Numbered from the stretch's first letter, positions 19,171-29,047 are shown. The stretch: DNA of 64,000 bases from Flavobacterium terrigena (GCF_900108955.1 NZ_FNYA01000002.1:124001-188000), one strand, 5' to 3'. Notes: generated by a model not told the origin, from the letters alone. Program-made: numbers and translations.

Positions 19171-19682
19171 TGAATCTTCAACCTACATTAGCTAACGAAT
19201 TAGTTCAAATTATTCCTTTAAAAGAAGCTGATTTTGACGAACTATTCGCCATTGCATCAGACGAATTACTTTGGGAGCAACATCCTGAAAAAGATAGATA
19301 TAAAAAAGAGGTTTTTTTAAAGCTTTTTCAAGAAGCCATTCAATCAGGAACTGCTTTCAAAGTAATTGATGTAAAGACGGGAAATACAATTGGTTCTACT
19401 CGATATTATGAATATAATGAAAAAGAAAAATCCGTAGCCATTGGTTACACTTATATTGACAGAAAATATTGGGCAACACCTTACAATCGAGCCTTAAAGA
19501 ACTTGATGATTAATTATGCTTTTCAATTTGTTGAGCGAATTATTTTCCATGTTGGCGATACGAATTTTCGTTCGCAAAAAGCTGTCGAAAAATTAGGCGC
19601 TATTCTTTCGGAAACCTTTTTAAACAAAGAAACTGGCAAAACACATTTTACCTTTTCTTTAACCAAAGAGAATTGGAAATAA
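19170..19682 (+). CDS. GNAT family N-acetyltransferase (RimJ/RimL-like)
   Basis: 170 residues. The acetyl-CoA-binding core GNTIGSTRYYEYNEKEKSVAIGYTYI and the C-terminal VERIIFHVGDTNFRSQKAVEKLGA match the RimJ/RimL-type GNAT pattern (N.rS..a.eklGf). Substrate unknown. Translationally coupled to the PD40 gene. Confidence 0.88.
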   Translation: MNLQPTLANELVQIIPLKEADFDELFAIASDELLWEQHPEKDRYKKEVFLKLFQEAIQSGTAFKVIDVKTGNTIGSTRYYEYNEKEKSVAIGYTYIDRKYWATPYNRALKNLMINYAFQFVERIIFHVGDTNFRSQKAVEKLGAILSETFLNKETGKTHFTFSLTKENWK

Positions 19683-19686
19683 CACT

Positions 19687-20589
19687 ATGAAAAAGTTTCT
19701 AATTCATTTATCTAAAATTATATTTCCAATTCTTTTTTTCTTTTTGGTTTTAGAAATTGCTATTAGAAAAATTCCGAACGATTATCAATTAAAAAAAGAA
19801 TATTTAGACAAGAACGCGACTAAAATCAATACTTTAATTTTAGGAAGTTCGCATACTTTTTATGGTTTAAATCCTGAATATTTTTCTACAAAAACGTTTA
19901 ATGCGGCGTATGTTTCACAATCTTTAGATTTGGATTATGAAATTTTAAATGCATACCAATCGAAATTTAAAAATTTAAAAACTGTTATTATTCCGATTTC
20001 TTATTTTAGTTTATTTGAAACTTTAGAAACTGATGTTGAAAAATGGCGAATTAAGAATTACGTGATGTATTATGGTTTTAAAAACAAATACCAATTTACG
20101 GATAATTTCGAATCACTAAATAACCATATTACACAAAATGTAAAAAAAGCAGTTAAGTACTATGTTTTAGATAAATCTTTCATAACGGCATCCAATTTAG
20201 GTTGGGGAACCAATTTTAATTCGGAAAATAAAAAAACTTTTGAAGGAGCATTTACCGCAAAAAAACACACTGCAAAAAACTTTAACTTATACAGTGAAAA
20301 TTTAAAAAATCTAGAAAAAATAATTGCATTATCTAAAAAAAACAACATCAACATAGTTTTCATAACAACGCCAACACATAAATCATATTATCAAGATTTA
20401 AATAAAATTCAGTTAGAAAAAACTACTAAAACAATTTCTAATTTAGTTAAAAATAATTCCAACTGTAAGTATTTCAATCTTTTAAAATCAGATAAATTTA
20501 CTTCAGAAGATTTTTATGATGCAGATCATTTGAATGAAATTGGCGCAAAAAGACTATCTTTATTATTAGATAAATTAATAACACATTAA
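19687..20589 (+). CDS. Membrane-anchored SGNH-like protein
   Basis: 300 residues. One N-terminal membrane segment (about 7-25). TLILGSSHTFYGLNP near residue 50 resembles the nucleophile block, and DADHLNEIGAKRLS near residue 280 the Asp-x-x-His block, as in DUF1574/AlgX-like SGNH proteins. Central blocks are not obvious, so catalysis is uncertain. Four bases after the GNAT gene; last gene of the run. Possibly another envelope O-acylation factor, unlinked to the 1-3.5 kb system. Confidence 0.75.
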   Translation: MKKFLIHLSKIIFPILFFFLVLEIAIRKIPNDYQLKKEYLDKNATKINTLILGSSHTFYGLNPEYFSTKTFNAAYVSQSLDLDYEILNAYQSKFKNLKTVIIPISYFSLFETLETDVEKWRIKNYVMYYGFKNKYQFTDNFESLNNHITQNVKKAVKYYVLDKSFITASNLGWGTNFNSENKKTFEGAFTAKKHTAKNFNLYSENLKNLEKIIALSKKNNINIVFITTPTHKSYYQDLNKIQLEKTTKTISNLVKNNSNCKYFNLLKSDKFTSEDFYDADHLNEIGAKRLSLLLDKLITH

Positions 20590-20641
20590 ACCTTTTATGT
20601 TTTTACTCGTCTAAGTAGTAAACCTTTAAAAAACTAATACT

Positions 20642-21472
20642 ATGAAAAATTTAAAAATGTGTTTTTTTGCACTTCTAGTTGTATCTTTTTTTTCTTGTAG
20701 TAAAGAAGATGAAAAACCAAATGGAAAAGTTGATAGTGAAATGGTTGGTGTAAATATGACTGCAGATTTCACGAGTGAATTAGATTTTAACACCGGTATT
20801 GACGCAGCAAGTAACAATTCTAGTTATTCAAATAAAACTGCAAATGAAGCTCCTACAACTCCAGCTTGTGCAACAGTTACAGTAAACAATACAACTCCAG
20901 GTGTTTTTCCAAAAATTTTTACAATTGATTTCGGAACAGGTTGTACACAAAATGGTATTACGCGTTCTGGAATTTTAACGATTACACTTTCTGGTTATGT
21001 AATGAATAATGGTTCAACAATGACCATTGAACGAAACAATTACTATGTGAATTTAAGAAAAATTGAAGGAACAGTTGTTTACACAAATCAAACAACAAAT
21101 GCTTCTATTCCTCAATGGACAAGAACAGTTACAAACGGAAAAATTACTTTACTAAATGGAGCTGTATTTACACATTATGGCACAAGAACTGTTAAACAAA
21201 CTGCTGGTGTTGGTACAATAACACTAGGTGATAATATCTACGAAGTAATTTCAGGAACTCATACTATAAACAGACCAAATGGATCTACTTTAACTTCAAC
21301 AGTATTACAACCATTAATTAAAAAATACGCTTGTAATTATATTTCTCAAGGTCAATTGAACTTACAAGGAACTGTGTTAGATGGAATTTTAGACTATGGA
21401 AATAACGAATGTGATAATTTAGCAACTTATTTTCATAATCCTAACGGACAAACTTATAATGTGAATTTATAA
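20642..21472 (+). CDS. Lipoprotein of unknown function
   Basis: 276 residues. Lipobox FFSC with Cys at about residue 19, followed by SKEDEKP. The mature part is Thr/Asn rich, predicted all-beta, with paired Cys (PACATVTV, GTGCTQNG, KKYACNY, NNECDN). I recognise the general look of flavobacterial surface lipoproteins, but no named family. Single gene with its own terminator. Confidence 0.7.
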   Translation: MKNLKMCFFALLVVSFFSCSKEDEKPNGKVDSEMVGVNMTADFTSELDFNTGIDAASNNSSYSNKTANEAPTTPACATVTVNNTTPGVFPKIFTIDFGTGCTQNGITRSGILTITLSGYVMNNGSTMTIERNNYYVNLRKIEGTVVYTNQTTNASIPQWTRTVTNGKITLLNGAVFTHYGTRTVKQTAGVGTITLGDNIYEVISGTHTINRPNGSTLTSTVLQPLIKKYACNYISQGQLNLQGTVLDGILDYGNNECDNLATYFHNPNGQTYNVNL

Positions 21473-21486
21473 GAATAGTTAAACTA

Positions 21487-21530
21487 TAAAAAAAGCCATT
21501 TGTTATCATGACAAATGGCTTTTTTTTTTA
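21487..21530. terminator. Bidirectional intrinsic terminator
   Basis: AGCCATTTGT (21494-21503) pairs with ACAAATGGCT (21511-21520) with A- and T-runs outside; shared by the lipoprotein gene and the convergent receptor gene. Confidence 0.92.
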
Positions 21531-23651
21531 ATTTCCAATAACGGTTCCGCCGTCATCTTTTTTCTCTTCTTTTAGCATATTTTGATCCACTTTTGCTGCT
21601 TTATTTTTTGTTGGCAATTTGTAGTTAAGAGTAAAACCAAATTTACGAGTATCACTTTTACTGTAAGATAATAAAGGATCATTTACTGGTCTGAAATAAC
21701 TTCTGTTCATGTTAAAAATATCATCACCAAAAATAGAAACTGTCAATTGATCATTTAAGAATTTCTTGCTAAAAGTCATATCAACATAATTATTAAAAGG
21801 CTTGTCAGCAACAAAATAGAAATAATTTCCACCTGAAGTAACAAGACCAAACTCCGTGACAAATTTTATCTTTTTTGGCAATAAAATTTGCGACATTAAA
21901 TTGAAATTCCAAAATCCTTTAGTGTCCAAATTTGGGACTTGATGTAATTGATAACCCATATAAAAATAGATAAAATTAAGTGTATCCGGATTTACATCAA
22001 ATTTCATCGTTTCTTTCAAACCCTTTGTAAAAAGCATATATGGCAAAGGAAATGCAAAAGTGAAATTATGAATTTTAACTTCTGAAACATTAAAATTAGT
22101 GTTTTCAACTACATTCCCATTTAAACTAACTTGTTGTACCACTTGGTTTTTTGCACTACTCAAATTATAACCAATATAAGCGTAATCAAATGCACTTAAC
22201 TTGACTTCAAAATTATCAAAAATGGTGGGTTGTAAATTCGGATTACCAAATGTATTGATGTTTTGATTTTGATACGTGGTATTATTCGGATTTAAAGCAG
22301 AAGTTGATGGCAATGTAATTTTCTTATTATAATTCACATTGAAGAAAATCTGCGGCGTTAAATTATACTGAATCGTTGCATTCGGGAACCATCGAAATTG
22401 TTCAAATGGAATTAAATCTGCTGTTGGTGTTTTTCCTCCAATTTCATATTTTTCAGCACGTGAACCTAAAATAAAATCGAATTTATTGTATTTCGCTTGA
22501 AATTCTAAGTAGGTTGCAGCTGTTACTCTTTGATATTCTAAATTTGTAGCATTGAAGTTTTTAGCTTCAAAAAGTAGTTTTTCGTACAAAGCTCCAAAAC
22601 TCACTTTTCCTTCATCTAAAATTTTTAAACCTTGGGAATAATCGAATTTTCCGTTATAATAATTTTGATTTGAATAGTTGTCTAAAACTGTATTTCCTAA
22701 AACATCAGAAAATAAATTAAAATCGTTTTTATTATTGTTATAATTGAAAACGAAATCTAATTTTTGATTTTTGTTATCAAATCTTTTCTGATATGTTATT
22801 GTTGCATCTTGTCTTGTATTATGAGATTTCCCTTTGTCGGAAGTCGTAAATCCTAATCCATAACCTTCCGTTTCACTATTACTATTTCCGTAATTTACAT
22901 CGTAATTTAGTAACAATCTGTCTTTCTTAATATCAAAAGTTAAACCCGATTTTAAAAACTGTGTTCTATTGATTCTATCACTTTGTGTTTTGGACAAAAT
23001 TGCATTATTATTTGTATTCGAAAACGCTGTCCAAACCGCATTTTCTCTATAATTTTGTCCGAAATTTAATTGCCATCCAAAATATTTATTTTTCGCATTT
23101 AACAACACACTATTGTAAGTTCTGTAACGTATCTTATCATAAGAATTAAATGCAGAACTACTTGTGTATGTTGCGCTTAAGTATTTTTTTGCATTTTTAT
23201 TAGTGATAATGTTCAAAATAGCTCCACCAGAAGTAGCTGGAAATTCAGCTCCAGGTTGCGTAATGACTTCAATTTTATCGACTGAATTTGCAGGCATTCC
23301 TTCTAAAAAAGAATTCAATTCGTTACTTGAAATATTTAACGGCCGACCATCTAAAAACACTTCCAATTGCTTTCCTTGATACATCATTCCGGCAACATCT
23401 GAAGCAATCAAACCTGGTAATTGCTTGATAGTTTCCATCAAAGTTCCGGTATTTAAATTAGGCTGATCGGCAATATTAAAAATAGTTCTGTCAGGTTTTT
23501 GCTCAATGGCTTTTTTGTACTTGACAATCTTTACTTCTTCAATTTGATTTTCTTTTGGAGCTTCTTCCTTTTTAACTTTTGTAGAATCTTGAGCTTGAAC
23601 AAATGGCACAAAACACAAGGAAAATAAGAAACCTTGAACTATTTTTTTCAT
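21528..23651 (-). CDS. Outer-membrane beta-barrel receptor, TonB-dependent-receptor type
   Basis: 707 residues from MKKIVQGFLFSLCF, with signal peptide cleaved at VQA-Q. The frame is open to 23780, but the 43 extra residues do not resemble a protein N-terminus, so ATG at 23651 is taken. Residues 40-170 form a plug-like domain (IKQLPGLIASDVAGMMYQG, EVFLDGRPLNIS, IEVITQPGAEFPATSGG), the rest an OMP_b-brl_3-type barrel. There is no CarboxypepD_reg domain, unlike the receptor at 5612. Ligand unknown. Divergent from the DUF2721 gene. Confidence 0.85.
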   Translation of the reverse strand: MKKIVQGFLFSLCFVPFVQAQDSTKVKKEEAPKENQIEEVKIVKYKKAIEQKPDRTIFNIADQPNLNTGTLMETIKQLPGLIASDVAGMMYQGKQLEVFLDGRPLNISSNELNSFLEGMPANSVDKIEVITQPGAEFPATSGGAILNIITNKNAKKYLSATYTSSSAFNSYDKIRYRTYNSVLLNAKNKYFGWQLNFGQNYRENAVWTAFSNTNNNAILSKTQSDRINRTQFLKSGLTFDIKKDRLLLNYDVNYGNSNSETEGYGLGFTTSDKGKSHNTRQDATITYQKRFDNKNQKLDFVFNYNNNKNDFNLFSDVLGNTVLDNYSNQNYYNGKFDYSQGLKILDEGKVSFGALYEKLLFEAKNFNATNLEYQRVTAATYLEFQAKYNKFDFILGSRAEKYEIGGKTPTADLIPFEQFRWFPNATIQYNLTPQIFFNVNYNKKITLPSTSALNPNNTTYQNQNINTFGNPNLQPTIFDNFEVKLSAFDYAYIGYNLSSAKNQVVQQVSLNGNVVENTNFNVSEVKIHNFTFAFPLPYMLFTKGLKETMKFDVNPDTLNFIYFYMGYQLHQVPNLDTKGFWNFNLMSQILLPKKIKFVTEFGLVTSGGNYFYFVADKPFNNYVDMTFSKKFLNDQLTVSIFGDDIFNMNRSYFRPVNDPLLSYSKSDTRKFGFTLNYKLPTKNKAAKVDQNMLKEEKKDDGGTVIGN

Positions 23652-23780
23652 AAATTTTAAATAAAAATCTAAAATGATTTCATCAGTTAGTAGTAAAATT
23701 CCTAAATTAGTTACACTAAAAGTCTCAGTTAAAATAATTATCTTTAAACATTGTAACTCTGCACTACTAAATTCTAACAA

Positions 23781-24176
23781 ATGAATCTATCTATTGAAAC
23801 TCCAGCGCTTTTATTTTCAGCTACTTCACTAATTTTATTAGCCTACACCAATCGGTTTTTAACCATTGCTCAAATTGTGAGAAGTTTAAAGAAAAATTAC
23901 GACCAAGATCATAACAAATCGATTTTAATAGAAATTAAAAATTTAAACAAACGAATTACATTAATTAGATACATGCAACTTTTTGGTGTTTTATGTTTGT
24001 TTTTATCCGTTTTTGCCATGTTTTTACTCTTCTTAAATTATGAAACAATTGGAATTTATGTTTTTGGCGTGAGTTTATTATCGTTACTTATTTCATTAGG
24101 CATTTCATTTTGGGAAGTCAGCATTTCTGTGAATGCTTTACGTGTGCATTTAAAAGATTTAATGGAAGAAAACTAA
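23781..24176 (+). CDS. DUF2721 domain membrane protein
   Basis: 131 residues. The N-terminus SIETPALLFSATSLILLAYTNRFLTIAQIVRSL matches the DUF2721 pattern (TPALLFPAISLLLLAYTNRF). Three hydrophobic segments: about 6-24, 65-82 and 88-110. Inner-membrane protein of unknown role. ATG directly follows a run of leftward upstream sequence. Confidence 0.8.
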   Translation: MNLSIETPALLFSATSLILLAYTNRFLTIAQIVRSLKKNYDQDHNKSILIEIKNLNKRITLIRYMQLFGVLCLFLSVFAMFLLFLNYETIGIYVFGVSLLSLLISLGISFWEVSISVNALRVHLKDLMEEN

Positions 24177-24181
24177 ACGAC

Positions 24182-24214
24182 TTGAGTCTGTTCTAGTTTA
24201 AAATCATATCTTTG
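24182..24214 (+). promoter_or_regulatory. Bacteroidota-type promoter of the EamA transporter gene
   Basis: TTG at 24182-24184, then 22 bases, then TATCTTTG at 24207-24214, a perfect -7 TAnnTTTG. The gene starts 23 bases later. Confidence 0.6.
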
Positions 24215-24236
24215 TCGGCTTTTTAAAAATGAGAAA

Positions 24237-25133
24237 ATGAGAAATGATATATTAAAAGGAGTTTTTTTAGTGGCTTTAGGTGCAACGAGCTACGGAATGC
24301 TAGCCACTTTTGTTAAATTGGCATATAAAGATGGTTTTACAACAGCTGAAGTAACTTCTTCACAATTTATATATGGAATAATTGGTGTGTTAATCATTAA
24401 TTTATTTCAGAAATTCAACAACAAAGAAAAAGCAGTTCAAGCAAGTACAAAAAACATCGCTCAATTAATGATTGCTGGAACTTCATTAGGGATGACAAGT
24501 GTATTTTACTATTTATGTGTACGATATATTGATGTTTCAATTGCCATTGTTTTATTAATGCAAACCGTTTGGATGGGTGTTTTATTAGAATGGTTTTTAG
24601 ATAAAAAACTACCTTCAACTCAAAAAATAGTTTCTGTTGTAATTGTACTTTTTGGTACTTTCTTAGCCACAAAATTATATGAATTCAATATCGAATTAGA
24701 TTGGAGAGGAATTTTCTGGGGAATTTTAGCCGCAGCCTCTTTCACTACTACTATGTTCACTGCAAACAAAGTCGCTTTAGGAATTTCTTCTGCACAAAGA
24801 AGTTTATATATGCTTTTGGGTGGCGCTGTAATTGTATTTACTTTTTCTGCTTTCACTCAAACTGGTTCATTAAATTTTGAGATTTTCAAAAATTACGGAT
24901 TATTCTTAGCACTTTTCGGAACTATAATTCCTCCAATGTTACTTAATGCTGGTTTCCCCAAAACAGGGTTAGGGTTAGGAAGTATTGTGGCTTCTTTAGA
25001 ATTACCGGTTTCTGTAATGATGGCCTATTTAATTTTAAAAGAAGAAGTGGTAATCTGGCAATGGTTCGGTATTTTGTTAATTATATTAGCAATTGTTATT
25101 ATGAACATTAACTTTTCTAAAAAGAAAATCTAA
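24237..25133 (+). CDS. EamA/DMT-superfamily transporter
   Basis: 298 residues, ten predicted transmembrane helices in two five-helix EamA repeats (first from about residue 7, second from about 155: WRGIFWGILAAASFTTTMF). C-terminal SIVASLELPVSVMMAYLILKEEVVIWQWFGILLIILAI is the family hallmark. Inner-membrane permease for an unknown metabolite, amino acid or drug. Confidence 0.9.
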   Translation: MRNDILKGVFLVALGATSYGMLATFVKLAYKDGFTTAEVTSSQFIYGIIGVLIINLFQKFNNKEKAVQASTKNIAQLMIAGTSLGMTSVFYYLCVRYIDVSIAIVLLMQTVWMGVLLEWFLDKKLPSTQKIVSVVIVLFGTFLATKLYEFNIELDWRGIFWGILAAASFTTTMFTANKVALGISSAQRSLYMLLGGAVIVFTFSAFTQTGSLNFEIFKNYGLFLALFGTIIPPMLLNAGFPKTGLGLGSIVASLELPVSVMMAYLILKEEVVIWQWFGILLIILAIVIMNINFSKKKI

Positions 25134-25240
25134 AATTTCTTGTTAATAAGTTTATTTTCAAAGAATTACTCATCACAATTTTTTCAGTAATTTAGTTATA
25201 CTAACCATTTTACATTTTTTGTAAAATTAAACTATTTACT

Positions 25241-25942
25241 ATGAGAAAATTATTAGCAGAGTTTTTTGGAACGTATTGGCTTGTTTTTGGAGGTTGTGGT
25301 AGTGCATTATTTGCCGCTGGAATTCCCGACTTAGGCATTGGTTTCGCAGGAGTTTCTTTAGCATTTGGATTAACAGTATTAACAATGGCTTATGCTGTTG
25401 GGCATATTTCGGGCGGACATTTTAATCCAGCTGTAACCTTAGGTCTATGGGCTGGCGGAAGATTTGAAGCCAAAGACATCTTACCTTATATTATTTCACA
25501 ATGTGTTGGTGCTATTGCCGCTGCTGGAACATTATTTTTTATTTTATCTGGAAAAGATGGCTTTGCAATTGATAACACAAAAGCCGGTGCATTTGCTTCC
25601 AATGGTTTTGGAGCTTTTTCGCCTCAAGGTTATTCTATGTCAGCAGCATTCACTGCAGAATTTGTACTAACGCTGTTTTTCTTATTAATTATTTTAGGTG
25701 CAACGGACAAATTCGCAAACGGAAAATTCGCTGGAGTGGCTATTGGATTAGGTTTAACCTTAATTCATTTAATTAGTATTCCAATTACAAATACATCTGT
25801 AAACCCAGCACGTTCATTATCTCAAGCCGTATTTACTGGCGGAGAACCACTTTCTCAAGTTTGGTTATTTTGGGCAGCACCAATTTTAGGAGCCATAGTT
25901 GCTGGTTTTGTTTATAAAAATTTACTTCAAGATAAATCATAA
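25241..25942 (+). CDS. aqpZ: Aquaporin Z
   Basis: 233 residues, six transmembrane helices. The two pore-lining NPA motifs are at residues 62-64 ([10 protein letters not shown]) and near 188 ([10 protein letters not shown]). The region [17 protein letters not shown] supplies the His/Thr/Arg selectivity filter of orthodox water channels. Allows rapid osmotic water flow across the inner membrane. Single gene with terminator at 25965. Confidence 0.95.
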   Translation: MRKLLAEFFGTYWLVFGGCGSALFAAGIPDLGIGFAGVSLAFGLTVLTMAYAVGHISGGHFNPAVTLGLWAGGRFEAKDILPYIISQCVGAIAAAGTLFFILSGKDGFAIDNTKAGAFASNGFGAFSPQGYSMSAAFTAEFVLTLFFLLIILGATDKFANGKFAGVAIGLGLTLIHLISIPITNTSVNPARSLSQAVFTGGEPLSQVWLFWAAPILGAIVAGFVYKNLLQDKS

Positions 25943-25964
25943 TCTAACAAATAATAAATAAATT

Positions 25965-25991
25965 AGCGGTGAAACTTTCATCGCTTTTTTT
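25965..25991 (+). terminator. Intrinsic terminator after aqpZ
   Basis: AGCGGTGA (25965-25972) pairs with TCATCGCT (25978-25985) with one G-U, followed by T6. It abuts the start codon of the next gene, so that gene must be transcribed by read-through or from a promoter inside this area. Confidence 0.75.
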
Positions 25992-26594
25992 ATGCTTAAT
26001 TTATTTAACGAAGAACCCATCCAATTAAATTTACCCGATGCCGAGTTTATTTATTACCCGAATTTTTTCTCGAAAGAAAAAGCTGATTTATTTTTCGAAA
26101 CTTTACTGAAAGATACATCTTGGCAACATGATGAAATTACCATTTTCGGAAAAAAAATATTGCAACCGCGCTTGACTTCTCTTTATGGAAACGATGGAAA
26201 ATCATATGGTTATTCTAACATTGTGATGCATCCACATCCGTTTAATAGTACTTTAACCTTCATTAAAGATGAAATTGAGAATACAATTGAAGAACATTTT
26301 ACAACAATTTTATTAAATTTGTATAGAAATGAAAAAGACAGTAACGGTTGGCATGCCGATAATGAGAAAGAATTAGGACGAGATCCTATAATTGCATCAT
26401 TAAGCTTAGGTGAAGAAAGAGTTTTTCAAATTAAACACAATACAAATAAAGAAGTCAAACAATCTATAGTTTTACAACATGGTAGTTTATTAGTAATGAA
26501 AAATGGAGCTCAAATTCATTACAAACATCAAATCCCAAAAGCATCAAAATCTAAAAATCCTAGGATTAATCTGACTTTCAGAAAAATTATTTAA
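25992..26594 (+). CDS. AlkB-like 2-oxoglutarate/Fe(II) dioxygenase
   Basis: 200 residues. Iron ligands His121 and Asp123 (GWHADNE) and His179 (HYKHQIPK), with 2-oxoglutarate-binding Arg191 and Arg197 (NPRINLTFRK), are all present. Residues NIVMHPHPF and SLSLGEERVFQIKH match the AlkB/ABH2 type. Oxidatively removes alkyl groups from DNA or RNA bases. Start lies immediately after the aqpZ terminator. Confidence 0.92.
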   Translation: MLNLFNEEPIQLNLPDAEFIYYPNFFSKEKADLFFETLLKDTSWQHDEITIFGKKILQPRLTSLYGNDGKSYGYSNIVMHPHPFNSTLTFIKDEIENTIEEHFTTILLNLYRNEKDSNGWHADNEKELGRDPIIASLSLGEERVFQIKHNTNKEVKQSIVLQHGSLLVMKNGAQIHYKHQIPKASKSKNPRINLTFRKII

Positions 26595-26612
26595 AAAAAA
26601 CACATATTTTTT

Positions 26613-26648
26613 TGTTCCAAAATATATTTTTTTATTAATATTGGAACA
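26613..26648. promoter_or_regulatory. Inverted repeat upstream of the TIGR03643 gene
   Basis: TGTTCCAA (26613-26620) and TTGGAACA (26641-26648) are perfect inverse complements separated by 20 AT-rich bases, 47 bases before the gene. It is not followed by a T-run, so it looks more like an operator than a terminator. Regulator unknown. Confidence 0.4.
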
Positions 26649-26695
26649 TCATTTGATACTAAAAAATTATAACTAATAAATTATGCTTTTCACTA

Positions 26696-26983
26696 ATGAG
26701 AAAAAGTAAAAAGATTGAACTAAGTTACGAAGAAACAGAACGCGTAATTAGCATGGCTCAAGAGGAAAAAAAACCTTTTGAAGTAATTAAAGAAGAATTT
26801 GGCATTACAGAAAGTGAAGTAACTGAGATTATGCGCAAAAAACTTTCTAAAGACAATTTTGAGCTTTGGAAAAAGAAGGTTGCGGCTGGAAAACCCAAAC
26901 CAAAAACGTTCAAACCAAATGCTTTAGAAGATGACATTGACGACTTAGATAGTAAATACTATTTTAAAAATAAATTTGATTAA
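26696..26983 (+). CDS. TIGR03643 family small protein
   Basis: 95 residues. The pattern LSYEETERVISMAQEEKKPFEVIKEEFGITESEVTEIMRKKL...LWKKKV matches the TIGR03643 family, a short helix-turn-helix-like protein of unknown function, often seen near photolyase/cryptochrome genes in other genomes. No photolyase is next to it here, but the DNA-repair gene alkB is. The start at 26696 is the first ATG in this frame; the ATG at 26683 is out of frame. Confidence 0.75.
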   Translation: MRKSKKIELSYEETERVISMAQEEKKPFEVIKEEFGITESEVTEIMRKKLSKDNFELWKKKVAAGKPKPKTFKPNALEDDIDDLDSKYYFKNKFD

Positions 26984-27026
26984 AAGAATCCCGTTCTGAA
27001 ATTTGGAACGGGATTCTTTTTTTTTG
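26982..27026 (+). terminator. Intrinsic terminator
   Basis: AAAAGAATCCCGTTC (26982-26996) pairs with GAACGGGATTCTTTT (27006-27020), then a T-run. Confidence 0.93.
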
Positions 27027-27086
27027 TAACAATTTCGACTGAACATATACTAATTCTATGAATCAATTGAAAAATATAAAATAAAA

Positions 27087-28958
27087 ATGAAAAAAGTATT
27101 AATCACACTAAGTTGCGCAATTTTCTTGATGAGTTGTAAAACTTCAAATGTTACAACCGCAGCAAACACAACAAATAATAATGTTGCCGTTAGTATCGAT
27201 TTAGTAAATGTAATCGACGATAAAGTAAAAGTTACAATTACAAATCCAACAATAACTACTGAAACTACAACTTTCAATATTCCAAAAATTGTTCCAGGAA
27301 CTTATTCTGAAGACAATTACGGAAGATTTGTAGATAATGTAAAAGCTTTCGACAAAAAAGGAAATCCTTTAAAAATTGCGAAAATGGATGAAAATTCATA
27401 TACCATTTACGATGCAACAAAATTAGCGAAAGTAACTTATAATGTAAGCGATACTTATGACACTGAAGGTGGCGCAGGTTTTGGCGAAAGCGAAGATATT
27501 TTCTCACCAGCAGGAACAAACATTAAAGCGGGTGAAAACTTTATGTTAAATACACACGGTTTTATAGGGTATTTTGAAGGAAAATCTGAAGTTCCGTATA
27601 CAGTTGAAGTAAAACACCCTGCCACATTATGGGGAGCAACTTCTTTAGTTGATACAAATCCAAGTAATGAAGTTGATGTTTACAATGCTTCAAGATATGG
27701 AGAATTGGTTGATAACCCAATGATGTATACTAAACCAGACTATACAGAATTTAATGTTGAAGGAATGGACATTGTAATCAGTGTATATTCTCCAACTGGA
27801 AAATTTAAAGCGGCAGATATTACTCCAGAAACTGAAAAGTTCATGAGAGCGCAAAAAAAATTCTTAGGAAAGTTTAATGCAAACAAAAAATACACCGTTT
27901 TATTGTATTTATCTGATGTAAAAGCGAAAGACGCTAAAGGTTTCGGAGCTTTAGAGCACATGACTTCTACAACAGTTGTTATGCCAGAAATGATGCCATT
28001 AGAAGCATTACAAGAACAATTAAAAGATGTAGTTTCTCACGAATTCTTCCATATTGTAACGCCTTTAAGTGTTCATTCAAGAGAAATTCATTATTTCGAC
28101 TTCAACAAACCACAAATGTCTGAGCATTTATGGATGTATGAAGGAATTACAGAATATTTTGCTAACTTATTCCAAGTAAATCAAGGTTTAATCTCAGAAG
28201 AAGATTTCTACAAAAGAATGGCTGGAAAAATTGAAGAAGCGAATTCAATGAACGACAAAATGAGTTTTACAAAAATGAGTAAAAACGTTTTGCAACAACC
28301 ATATAAAGACCAATACTTAAATGTATATCAAAAAGGTGCTTTAATTGCAATGTGTATTGATATTCAGTTGAGAGAATTAAGCAATGGGCAAAGAGGAATT
28401 TTAAGCTTAATGAAAGATTTATCTAATGAATATGGAAATAACAAACCATTTAATGATGAAGATTTATTTGCTACAATTACAAGAATTACATATCCACAAA
28501 TTGGTGAATTTTTAAATAAATATGTAGCTGGTGAAACACCAATTCCTTATGATGACTATTTCGCAAAAATGGGAGTTATTAAAGCAAAAACTTCTGTTTC
28601 AGGAAATCCATTCTTAAAAGACGGAAGAGTTCCATTAATTACATTTGACAAAACCACTAAACAAATTAAAGCCTTAGAAGATGTTAGTAATAACATTTTT
28701 ATGACAAGTTTAGGAATTAAAGGTAATGATGTTATAAAATCTATTAATGATAAAGAATACACTGTAGAAAACATTTACGATTTAATTTCTGTTAGTGAAT
28801 CTTGGAAAGATGGTGATGCTATTTCAGTTACTGTAACTAGAGACGGAAAAGACCAAATTTTAAAAGGTAAAGTTAACTTACCAAAAGAAATAAAAGCTGG
28901 ATTTATTGCAACCGATAAAACAAAAGAAGCTGTTAAAAATGCTTGGTTAAAAGGTTAA
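27087..28958 (+). CDS. M61 family metallopeptidase lipoprotein with PDZ domain
   Basis: 623 residues. Lipobox LMSC with Cys17 marks an envelope lipoprotein. The zinc site is HEFFH at 318-322 with the third ligand Glu in YEGITEY (about 352), the HExxH(x)nE arrangement of M61 glycyl-aminopeptidase-like enzymes. N-terminal beta-domain (20-230) and a C-terminal PDZ-like region (about 540-610: MTSLGIKGNDVIKSINDKEY). Predicted to trim peptides in the periplasm. Single gene between terminators. Confidence 0.93.
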   Translation: MKKVLITLSCAIFLMSCKTSNVTTAANTTNNNVAVSIDLVNVIDDKVKVTITNPTITTETTTFNIPKIVPGTYSEDNYGRFVDNVKAFDKKGNPLKIAKMDENSYTIYDATKLAKVTYNVSDTYDTEGGAGFGESEDIFSPAGTNIKAGENFMLNTHGFIGYFEGKSEVPYTVEVKHPATLWGATSLVDTNPSNEVDVYNASRYGELVDNPMMYTKPDYTEFNVEGMDIVISVYSPTGKFKAADITPETEKFMRAQKKFLGKFNANKKYTVLLYLSDVKAKDAKGFGALEHMTSTTVVMPEMMPLEALQEQLKDVVSHEFFHIVTPLSVHSREIHYFDFNKPQMSEHLWMYEGITEYFANLFQVNQGLISEEDFYKRMAGKIEEANSMNDKMSFTKMSKNVLQQPYKDQYLNVYQKGALIAMCIDIQLRELSNGQRGILSLMKDLSNEYGNNKPFNDEDLFATITRITYPQIGEFLNKYVAGETPIPYDDYFAKMGVIKAKTSVSGNPFLKDGRVPLITFDKTTKQIKALEDVSNNIFMTSLGIKGNDVIKSINDKEYTVENIYDLISVSESWKDGDAISVTVTRDGKDQILKGKVNLPKEIKAGFIATDKTKEAVKNAWLKG

Positions 28959-28983
28959 TTAAATTTAAAATATAAAAATATAA

Positions 28984-29020
28984 AATCCTCAAATTACTAT
29001 TAATTTGAGGATTTTTTTAT
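28984..29020 (+). terminator. Intrinsic terminator
   Basis: AATCCTCAAATTA (28984-28996) pairs with TAATTTGAGGATT (29001-29013), followed by T7. Confidence 0.92.
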
Positions 29021-29047
29021 TTTCTTTGCAGTTCTTAAAATTTGAAT

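Noticed and set aside
23652..23780. 43-residue N-terminal extension of the receptor at 21528
   Set aside because: A signal peptide starts at the ATG at 23651; the extension is promoter-like AT-rich sequence.
24960..24985. Telomere-like GGGTTAGGGTTAGG
   Set aside because: It lies within the EamA gene and encodes GLGLG in a membrane helix; only two units.
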